DNA of 8,650 bases from JAVJRN01 sp047635055 (GTDB taxonomy: Bacteria; Bacteroidota; Bacteroidia; Cytophagales; Cyclobacteriaceae): positions 1 to 8,650 of the forward strand of contig JBLIIJ010000131.1 of assembly GCA_047635055.1 (NCBI GenBank), written 5' to 3'. This document shows, piece after piece, positions 1 to 4,243 of the stretch. The notes below the pieces were generated by a model. The model ran no database searches. It saw only the letters and a program-made list of their open reading frames with translations, and had not been told where the DNA came from. The position numbers and the translations under genes are program-made. Position 1 is the stretch's first letter. Each line of letters starts with the position of its first letter.

Positions 1-258
1 TTGTTTATTCAATCGATAGTAATTTTTGCTAAAAGTGCCTTCATGCCTTTCTGGATTCGTCATAATATAGAAAACACCACTATATCTCCATATATCATAT
101 CCATTAACACTGTCTGAATAATTTGTGCAAACGTCAACTCCTGTGCGTCTGCTAAGCACGCCCGACTCATTAATGACAGGTGATTGGCTAAAAAGGTGAA
201 TGTATATGAAGGCTATTTTATTAGCATTAAACCTGATATTCTTCGTTATTTCTCTCTG
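1..258 (-). CDS. Unrecognised partial open frame running off the left edge
   Basis: A minus-strand frame stays open for 86 codons from a stop at 261-259 to the window edge. I do not recognise the product. The later part, roughly residues 26-86, has the composition of a real protein rich in Tyr, Asn, Gly and Arg, with stretches such as RRTGVDVCTNYSDSV and YDIWRYSGVFYIM. The first 25 codons look less protein-like. There is no ATG, GTG or TTG near the start of the open stretch; the first such codon is a GTG around 159-157. The gene may therefore have lost its 5' end, or the frame may be fortuitous. Other frames here are also partly open, so the call is weak. Sequence to the left of the window would decide it. 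Confidence 0.3.
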
Positions 259-298
259 TTATTTTCGGTGCGCAATACGGGCGTATTCTGCACCATAA
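206..298 (+). CDS. Possible tiny hydrophobic peptide or truncated signal peptide
   Basis: An ATG at 206 opens a 30-codon frame beginning MKAILLALNLIFFVISLC and ending before a TAA at 296-298. Its Lys followed by a long hydrophobic run looks like a signal peptide or single membrane helix. A purine-rich AAAGGTG lies about eight bases upstream and could be a ribosome binding site. The frame stops just after the hydrophobic part, inside the dyad at 267-294. The adjacent frame (frame of 184-414) continues with another hydrophobic run and a Lys/Glu-rich tail. This is compatible with a small membrane-protein gene broken by a frameshift, or with chance. Function unknown. Confidence 0.2.
   Translation: MKAILLALNLIFFVISLCYFRCAIRAYSAP
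267..294. repeat. Imperfect 28-bp dyad, 13-bp arms around GG
   Basis: The left arm GGTGCGCAATACG (267-279) and right arm CGTATTCTGCACC (282-294) are inverted copies with two adjacent mismatches, separated by GG. The first 11 bases, GGTGCGCAATA, match the E. coli dif XerC half-site GGTGCGCATAA at nine positions, and 11+6+11 is the dif layout. The other half does not resemble the XerD consensus TTATGTTAAAT. It may be a protein-binding or recombination site, or simply a hairpin. It falls among broken frames. Confidence 0.35.
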
Positions 299-414
299 TC
301 TTTGGTTTGGTTACGTTTTTCGTCAGGTTGAATAAAGAAGCGAGCGCAGAAACAAAGCGATCAAATATGAAAGTCAGAAAATCAAATAACATTTTAAATA
401 AAGAAGTTAAATAA

Positions 415-541
415 CTTGAGATTACTCAGTAAAAACCAAAGCTAGCCTATGACGAAATTGAAAAAGTAAGGATAGACGCACTGAGATCACAAATAAACAA
501 ACGCAGATTAATGAAATATTGCTGAGGGAAAGAGGGATGAT
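415..541 (+). pseudogene. Possible decayed C-terminal coding fragment
   Basis: Two coding-like stretches lie end to end in different frames. One reads AYDEIEKVRIDALRSQINK in the frame starting at 415. After about 500 the sense continues in another frame as INEILLRERGMIKTWAF, ending at a TGA near 539-541. Joining them needs a single-base shift. A TAA at about 430 interrupts the first part, and no start codon precedes it. The charged, helix-like composition is unlike random AT-rich intergenic sequence. I cannot name a parent gene. This could be the relic of a small gene or simple coincidence. Confidence 0.2.
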
Positions 542-583
542 AAAAACCTGGGCATTTTGATCAAGCATATGTTGGTGAGTATT

Positions 584-1351
584 TCAATTCATATTTAATA
601 GCGGCTTACCTCTAAGTGCTTGAAATAGGATGAGCATTGATAACATCAAGTAAGATGCACCAGCCACAAGAACGATTTCTTTGGAGTTACTAGTATAGTA
701 GCCTATCAGTGGGAGTACCTGTAATCCGTGCATTCCTGTAAAATGCGCTATTCTTAAATCGCCATTTTTGACACTCCAGTTAAAAAATTTTAAACCTGGA
801 CTTCCATCTGGAGCCCCAACCGTATGACTGAGTTGTGCACCCATAATTCCACCTTCAAAAGCGAATATGACGAATATAATTATACCCAACCTGATACCCC
901 ATAAATAGCTTTCCGAGATATCTGTAATTGTCTGCGTGAAAAATTGGAAACCAATTAACGCGGTATAAATGGTCATAAAACTAATAGCAATGCCCATAAG
1001 AGAGAACATAAGTCCATTGAAAGAATTGGAGACATTGAAATGTGATAACTCTCCTTGAGCGGCCTTAAATGTGATCCAAAAAAGCTCGAAGGATAAGGTG
1101 ATGATAACGACCCATTCAAATGTGATAATGAAGTTGGTTTTTTCTAGATAGCCGAGATACCAAGCCATTGACCATACAAATATGACCGTGGAGAGGAAGA
1201 ATTTTAAAGGTTTGATCCATGCATTAATACCAAGTATCTGGTTATCAGAAATATAAACCATCAAAGCGCAAATCAAGGCGCCAATAAATGCTAATGATCC
1301 AAAGATTGTTAGAGGTACGCTTCTGTGAAATGCTTCCGTAATTAAGTCCAT
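584..1351 (-). CDS. Conserved seven-helix membrane protein of unknown function
   Basis: The 255-residue protein has about seven predicted membrane helices: near residues 14-34, 48-69, 74-95, 110-133, 149-170, 203-219 and 226-246. I recognise the pattern of an uncharacterised family in Bacteroidota and Proteobacteria from the blocks INAWIKPLKFFLS (42-54), AAQGELSHFN (97-106), GAQLSHTVGAPDGSPG (171-186) and LRIAHFTGMHGLQVLPL (199-215). His104, His176, His203 and His208 sit in these blocks near predicted membrane boundaries and could be ligands or proton carriers, but no function is established. It starts at an ATG at 1351 with no strong Shine-Dalgarno. It lies alone on the minus strand, separated by about 310 bases from the next gene, so it is probably monocistronic. 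That a real gene is present is near certain; its role is not known. Confidence 0.85.
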   Translation of the reverse strand: MDLITEAFHRSVPLTIFGSLAFIGALICALMVYISDNQILGINAWIKPLKFFLSTVIFVWSMAWYLGYLEKTNFIITFEWVVIITLSFELFWITFKAAQGELSHFNVSNSFNGLMFSLMGIAISFMTIYTALIGFQFFTQTITDISESYLWGIRLGIIIFVIFAFEGGIMGAQLSHTVGAPDGSPGLKFFNWSVKNGDLRIAHFTGMHGLQVLPLIGYYTSNSKEIVLVAGASYLMLSMLILFQALRGKPLLNMN

Positions 1352-1410
1352 TGTTTATCCGATTGACAGGAGTATACTATGTTGAACTGCAAATTGATTG
1401 TTATTTAATG

Positions 1411-1437
1411 ATAAAATAGGAATAGGTAATGGTCAAA
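1411..1437 (-). promoter_or_regulatory. Possible promoter of the seven-helix protein gene
   Basis: On the minus strand TTTG (1437-1434) is followed after 15 bases by TATTTTAT (1418-1411), a partial match to the Bacteroidota -33 TTTG / -7 TAnnTTTG layout. The same bases also read as a sigma-70-like TTGACC, 17 bases, TATCAT. The start codon is about 60 bases downstream. The TTTG-to-box spacing equals that seen ahead of the deoxynucleoside kinase gene, but is shorter than usually described. Confidence 0.25.
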
Positions 1438-1462
1438 CCTGAGATTTACCCTTTGAAATGGC

Positions 1463-1491
1463 CTCATTAAAAAAACATAACGCTCATTAAA
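1463..1491. repeat. Direct repeat CTCATTAAA, 20-bp period
   Basis: CTCATTAAA occurs at 1463-1471 and again at 1483-1491, start to start 20 bp, about two helical turns. The pair lies about 110-140 bases upstream of the seven-helix protein start and could bind a regulator on one DNA face. It is short and AT-rich, so chance is possible. Confidence 0.25.
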
Positions 1492-1629
1492 TAGTAATCT
1501 CAATGTTCAGGATAAAGTGTCTAATGTCTTGTACTCTTGGATTAAACTATCCATTCAAAAACTGATACCTGTCCTTTATAGGTTTCGATGTTTTGTTAAC
1601 AATTGCTGTGATTATGGCGTGTTATCATT

Positions 1630-1646
1630 CATCCTAAAACAGGATG
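1630..1646 (-). terminator. Weak hairpin after the CHRD-like lipoprotein
   Basis: CATCCT and AGGATG form a perfect 6-bp stem with a 5-base loop, 15 bases past the lipoprotein stop codon. No U-run follows on the minus strand, so it is at best a weak terminator or a 3'-end stabilising hairpin. Confidence 0.3.
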
Positions 1647-1661
1647 CTCTGTTAATAAAAA

Positions 1662-2087
1662 TCAATCTACATTGGCACCAATATTTCCAACAGAAACGAT
1701 TGGGTACTTATCGTCATCATCAATGTGAATCGCAATATATCCGTCGAAAGAGATCCAATCATCATAAGTATAAACGGTATTCGTAAGCTCTTGCCTTATG
1801 CTAATATTTTTATCATCAGAATTACCCAAGTGCGTCGCTATAAAACCAAATTTTGAAATGTTACCAAAATGAATATGCGCTAAATAGTTTTTGCTTGCAT
1901 CTGTGCCCGACAATACCAATTCGACGCGCGTATATCCATTCGAAAGCTCCGCTAACGTTGCTATTGCCGATACCGATGATGCTCCGTAGGGATCAATGGT
2001 ATAAGTAGCCGTTTTTCCAGTTGGTTTAACTTCATCTTCCCCGCACCCTACGAGAAATAAGAAAAGTAATATCCATATGTAGCGCAT
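1662..2087 (-). CDS. CHRD-like lipoprotein
   Basis: The 141-residue product starts with a short hydrophobic signal, MRYIWILLFLFLVGC. Its lipobox (LVGC) predicts acylation at Cys15 and anchoring in a membrane. The body resembles CHRD-type domains of Bacteroidota: an N-terminal strand with alternating residues (TRVELVLSG), then LAHIHFGN around residues 69-76 with His71 and His73, a TYDDW...FDGYIAIHID block around 107-122, and a C-terminal SVGNIG. That order matches the usual AHIH ... TYD ... GYINVH ... GDIG pattern. The start was placed at the ATG at 2087, because a longer reading needs a TTG two codons upstream. The biochemical role of these domains is not well defined. The gene is divergent from the Rieske gene, with the regulatory-looking dyad at 2111-2142 between them. 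Confidence 0.7.
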   Translation of the reverse strand: MRYIWILLFLFLVGCGEDEVKPTGKTATYTIDPYGASSVSAIATLAELSNGYTRVELVLSGTDASKNYLAHIHFGNISKFGFIATHLGNSDDKNISIRQELTNTVYTYDDWISFDGYIAIHIDDDDKYPIVSVGNIGANVD

Positions 2088-2110
2088 CACCAAATCAAGT
2101 TTATTGTAGG

Positions 2111-2142
2111 ATTGGTAAGTATAAATAAGTTAACCTACCAAT
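2111..2142. promoter_or_regulatory. Inverted repeat, possible operator between divergent genes
   Basis: ATTGGTAAGT (2111-2120) and ACCTACCAAT (2133-2142) are inverted copies with one mismatch, 12 bases apart. The right arm ends four bases before a TAGTTTTG box, and the left arm lies about 24 bases upstream of the lipoprotein ATG. That is a natural place for an operator acting on both genes. Confidence 0.35.
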
Positions 2143-2146
2143 TGTT

Positions 2147-2154
2147 TAGTTTTG
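2147..2154 (+). promoter_or_regulatory. Possible -7 box for the Rieske gene
   Basis: TAGTTTTG matches the Bacteroidota -7 consensus TAnnTTTG exactly. No convincing TTTG -33 element is seen at the usual distance. Transcription from here would begin around 2158-2162 and give a leader of about 70 bases containing the structured element at 2158-2226. Confidence 0.3.
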
Positions 2155-2157
2155 GAA

Positions 2158-2226
2158 TAAACGAAAGTTGTGAGTTGTCGAGCGTACCTCACAAAATACT
2201 GTCACTGTGCTCGCTATTAACGTTTA
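2158..2226 (+). repeat. Structured intergenic element, fuller copy
   Basis: The 69-bp element is bounded by inverted ends TAAACG (2158-2163) and CGTTTA (2221-2226). Inside are two more inverted pairs: TTGTGAG (2168-2174) with CTCACAA (2188-2194), and CGAGC (2179-2183) with GCTCG (2209-2213). These two pairs interleave, giving a pseudoknot-capable order. The element fills the space up to seven bases before the Rieske ATG. Three of its motifs recur in order at 3061-3105. It may be a leader RNA structure, a relic of an interspersed repeat, or a recombination site. Confidence 0.4.
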
Positions 2227-2232
2227 AGAATA

Positions 2233-2556
2233 ATGAAGTCAATCATTTTATTTGACAGTTTAGAAGAAGCAAAATCCATGATCTCACATCGAGAGACGAG
2301 AAGAGTTAAACTAGAAGGCAATACTTACGGCTTGACTAGGTTTAATGAAATATTTTACTTTTATGAAGCGTATTGTCCACATCAGGAATACTCTTTAATC
2401 CAAGATCAAATTGGATTAAGACCAGAAATAATATGTGGCTGGCATAGTTACCGGTTTAGTTTAGACGGTGGTGAAGAAAAGGAAAAGCGATGTAGAAACC
2501 TAAGAGTGCAAAAATTGAAGGCCAACAATAATAAAGAACTATTCATTGAGCTTTAA
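2233..2556 (+). CDS. Small Rieske-type [2Fe-2S] protein
   Basis: The 107-residue protein carries the two Rieske cluster-binding boxes. Cys48-Pro-His50 lies in AYCPHQE and Cys68-Gly-Trp-His71 in CGWHSYRFS, with 17 residues between the boxes. Two Cys and two His would hold a [2Fe-2S] cluster. Length and the lack of a signal peptide or membrane helix suggest a soluble cytoplasmic ferredoxin-like electron carrier, of the kind related to NirD or dioxygenase ferredoxins. No partner oxygenase or reductase is encoded in the window, so its redox partner is unknown. It starts at an ATG at 2233 without a clear Shine-Dalgarno. It is divergent from the CHRD-like lipoprotein and convergent with the Nudix gene, 43 bases away. 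The motif match is strong; the physiological role is open. Confidence 0.85.
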   Translation: MKSIILFDSLEEAKSMISHRETRRVKLEGNTYGLTRFNEIFYFYEAYCPHQEYSLIQDQIGLRPEIICGWHSYRFSLDGGEEKEKRCRNLRVQKLKANNNKELFIEL

Positions 2557-2584
2557 TAAAATATTAATCTTCTAATGAGCAGGG

Positions 2585-2602
2585 TAAATGCGAATGCATT
2601 TA
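2585..2602. terminator. Small hairpin between convergent genes
   Basis: TAAATGC (2585-2591) and GCATTTA (2596-2602) form a perfect 7-bp stem with a GAAT loop in the short gap between the Rieske and Nudix genes, overlapping the Nudix stop codon. It has no clear U-run on either side and is AT-rich, so it is only a weak candidate for a shared terminator. Confidence 0.25.
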
Positions 2603-3001
2603 TCTTATTAACTGCTTTAACTTCAAATACTCAAATATCATTTTGTCTACTTCGGCGATTTCCTCATAATGGGACATGTCCATCCATTGGATTTCTTCTA
2701 TCTCGCTGCTGGCTATTGGCTCATCAATATAGTTGGCTGTATAGCATGTCATTTTGACCAAAACGCCTACTGGTTTCCCGTCGGCTTGGGTTTTAAAGGT
2801 GTTCATATATTTGATCGAAGTATCGATTAAATCAACTTTCAACTCTTCAGAAACTTCTCTCTTTAAAGCCTGAAAATCTGTTTCTTTCATTTCCCTTTTC
2901 CCACCGGGTAAGTAAAACAGGGGTTTTCCTTTAGACCGGGTCATCAATACTTTTTTATCACTAATAGAGATTAAGGCGAGTTTGTCTATTTCCATAGCCA
3001 T
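2600..3001 (-). CDS. Nudix hydrolase
   Basis: The 133-residue protein is the size of a single Nudix domain. The Nudix box (G x5 E x7 R E U x E E x G U) spans residues 34-56: Gly34, Glu40, then Arg48-Glu49-Val-Ser-Glu52-Glu53, which supply the metal-binding glutamates. The one departure is Lys55 where the consensus has Gly. LPGGK (31-35) precedes the box as usual. Such enzymes hydrolyse nucleoside diphosphate-linked compounds, often oxidised nucleotides; the substrate cannot be read from sequence here. The protein is probably cytoplasmic. The ATG at 3001 was used; a second ATG two codons in is equally possible, and an AAGAAG about 14 bases upstream may serve as ribosome binding site. It converges on the Rieske gene but is unlikely to share transcription with it. 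Confidence 0.88.
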   Translation of the reverse strand: MAMEIDKLALISISDKKVLMTRSKGKPLFYLPGGKREMKETDFQALKREVSEELKVDLIDTSIKYMNTFKTQADGKPVGVLVKMTCYTANYIDEPIASSEIEEIQWMDMSHYEEIAEVDKMIFEYLKLKQLIR

Positions 3002-3060
3002 AGATTTAATATGAAATCTTCTTAATAAAGTGCTTTTTAATTGATCAGCAAAAAAATCAT

Positions 3061-3105
3061 AACCGAAAGTTTACCTCACAATTGGCGGATATAACGTTAT
3101 CTAAG
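3061..3105 (+). repeat. Shorter relative of the 2158-2226 element
   Basis: AACCGAAAGTT (3061-3071), TACCTCACAA (3072-3081), TAACGTT (3092-3098) and TAAG (3102-3105) occur in the same order and orientation as in the 2158-2226 region. There the corresponding strings are AAACGAAAGTT, TACCTCACAA, TAACGTT and TTAAG. The 15 bases between the first two motifs in the fuller copy are missing. The copy lies 60 bases upstream of the Nudix gene, on the opposite strand sense, so it is not that gene's leader in the same orientation. Confidence 0.4.
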
Positions 3106-3220
3106 TGTAATCATAGGTTTGCCTTTTCCTTAAGAACAGGAACAAATGGATCACTATTTCTTTAAACTTATAATTAAAACGGCTGAAGTTGAACTTCTAA
3201 AATAAACAATAAACAAAAAA

Positions 3221-3712
3221 TTAATTACTCACGGCCAACTGGGAAATTCCATTAAGGAAAGGCTCGCCAGAGGCGTAAAATTTCACTTTAATGTATCCTC
3301 TATATTTGCTGTCTATATCAACGGCGAAATAATCCTCCTGATCTGAATTGAGAATTATTTTTCGATAGTTTTTAGCTTTATATTTTCCCAGTTCCATTTT
3401 AAGATAATCCGTCACTATTTGGGGAATATTTTCCTGGAGTTCCCAAGTTTCTTTTTGATTTCCATTTTGATCATAGATTAATACGATCTTTTTGCTTTCT
3501 AGCGTACAATATGACTTGTAATAGAGATCCCCGCTCTGCTCAAAAGAGGCCCATTTTTCAGGATGAAAATTAGGAGCATTAACGTAGTGCTTCATCAGTA
3601 CGGATTGATCCATCTCTGATTCCATTATCTGCGTCTCTTTCAATTGTGCATTGGATTCAAATACTAAGAGAGATATTACAACGAGGGCTAATATTGCTTT
3701 TATGTTTTTCAT
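3221..3712 (-). CDS. Secreted PepSY-like small protein
   Basis: The chosen start is the ATG at 3712, giving 163 residues beginning MKNIKAILALVVISLLVF. This is a clear signal peptide, probably cut after SNA (residues 20-22), so the protein is exported to the periplasm. An in-frame ATG 13 codons upstream would bury the signal and is less likely. The C-terminal half (about 90-155) has the layout of a PepSY-like domain of the type frequent in Bacteroidota. A helix, NIPQIVTDYLKMEL, is followed by strands YRKIILNSD, DYFAVDI and YIKVKFYASGE. Such domains are thought to be inhibitory or binding modules; no partner is visible here. A single Cys (69) remains after cleavage. Neighbours are unrelated and more than 200 bases away, so it is probably transcribed alone. 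The family call is from pattern only. Confidence 0.55.
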   Translation of the reverse strand: MKNIKAILALVVISLLVFESNAQLKETQIMESEMDQSVLMKHYVNAPNFHPEKWASFEQSGDLYYKSYCTLESKKIVLIYDQNGNQKETWELQENIPQIVTDYLKMELGKYKAKNYRKIILNSDQEDYFAVDIDSKYRGYIKVKFYASGEPFLNGISQLAVSN

Positions 3713-3825
3713 GATTATACTAATTGTATACCAAAGGCAACTTACTTTCAAATTAATAGAAAAACTAATTTACATATTTATGAAAATGTGAATTTGGGAG
3801 GGTTTTTATGGAATATAATTTTGAA

Positions 3826-3848
3826 TTATCCTCTAATATTTAGGATAA
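3826..3848. repeat. Small inverted repeat TTATCCT / AGGATAA
   Basis: TTATCCT (3826-3832) and AGGATAA (3842-3848) are perfect inverted copies around a 9-base AT-rich centre, about 115-135 bases upstream of the PepSY-like gene start. Another TTATCC occurs just downstream in the sequence, near 3877. It may be a binding site or chance in AT-rich DNA. Confidence 0.25.
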
Positions 3849-3952
3849 CCGTAAAATATTTGCTTTATGATTGAAATTATCCAAATTATTAAAAGTGTTG
3901 GATCTGTGTTTTTGCAATCTTTTAAAACCGAGCATTTAATAAAGGTGGGAGG

Positions 3953-3990
3953 GGAGTATAAAAAAATAAAAAATTATTTTTTTATACTCC
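3953..3990. terminator. Perfect 17-bp-arm hairpin, terminator-like
   Basis: GGAGTATAAAAAAATAA (3953-3969) and its exact reverse complement (3974-3990) flank an AAAA loop. On either strand the RNA would form a long stem, GC-capped at its base and U-rich on the 3' arm. It lies about 250 bases past the Omp85 stop codon and about 240 bases before the PepSY-like start, both on the minus strand. It could end a long 3' UTR of the Omp85 gene or insulate the next gene. The uninterrupted AT core and four-base tip are unusual for an ordinary intrinsic terminator. Confidence 0.5.
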
Positions 3991-4243
3991 GATTTTATAA
4001 GTCAAAAGCTACTTTCTAAGATCAACTTAACAAAATGAACAAGATGATTTTAACGTTGCTTGGTGCTCGCTTCTAATCCTAATTAAGAAATCATTTACAG
4101 ATTTCAAGTCGCCCAAAACCGGCTCTAGCTATCGGCCTTTGTATAGAAATTATTTCCTCGTAAGATGAGCAGTCAGAAGAAAAGACTGGGAGTAGAACGA
4201 CATCAGAACCTGACCAGTTGTCTTCATTACGCGCTAGATAATT

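Larger units (their letters stand above)
1..583. other. Gene-poor, probably degraded left flank
   Basis: No complete convincing gene lies in this stretch. It contains the weak candidates listed separately: a left-edge minus-strand frame, a short hydrophobic peptide and a frameshifted fragment. It also contains the imperfect dyad at 267-294. Interrupted frames on both strands suggest gene decay next to the intact membrane-protein gene that ends at 584. Confidence 0.4.
1352..1661. other. Intergenic stretch without a gene
   Basis: No credible coding frame is seen. It holds the possible promoter (1411-1437), the 9-bp direct repeat (1463-1491) and the small hairpin after the lipoprotein gene (1630-1646). 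A plus-strand open frame that begins in the right part of this stretch is antisense to the lipoprotein and looks non-coding. Confidence 0.5.
3713..4243. other. Long intergenic stretch without a convincing gene
   Basis: About 530 bases lie between the PepSY-like and Omp85 genes. They hold the inverted repeat at 3826-3848 and the 17-bp hairpin at 3953-3990. At 4035 a frame opens with MNKMILTLLGA but stops after 13 residues, which could be a truncated signal peptide. Near 4050-4071 are TTAACGTT and GTGCTCGCT, strings also present at the right end of the 2158-2226 element but in the other order. A 42-codon plus-strand frame at 4165-4293 overlaps the Omp85 3' end antisense and is probably fortuitous. 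Confidence 0.45.

Noticed and set aside
184..414. 76-codon plus-strand frame
   Set aside because: It needs a TTG start with no matching binding site, its hydrophobic parts look like out-of-frame readings, and no family is recognisable. The short frame at 206-298 and a decay scenario explain it better.
1517..1786. 89-codon plus-strand frame
   Set aside because: It is antisense to the lipoprotein over half its length, rich in His, Arg, Lys and Tyr in a way typical of shadow frames, and has no domain.
2575..2757. 60-codon plus-strand frame
   Set aside because: Antisense to the C-terminal half of the Nudix gene; composition fits a shadow frame.
3091..3100. 10-bp palindrome ATAACGTTAT
   Set aside because: Considered as an operator on its own, but it is better explained as part of the repeated element at 3061-3105.
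3185..3197. GAAGTT/AACTTC inverted repeat after the PepSY-like gene
   Set aside because: Only one base between the arms, so it cannot form a normal hairpin loop without losing pairs; no U-run adjoining.
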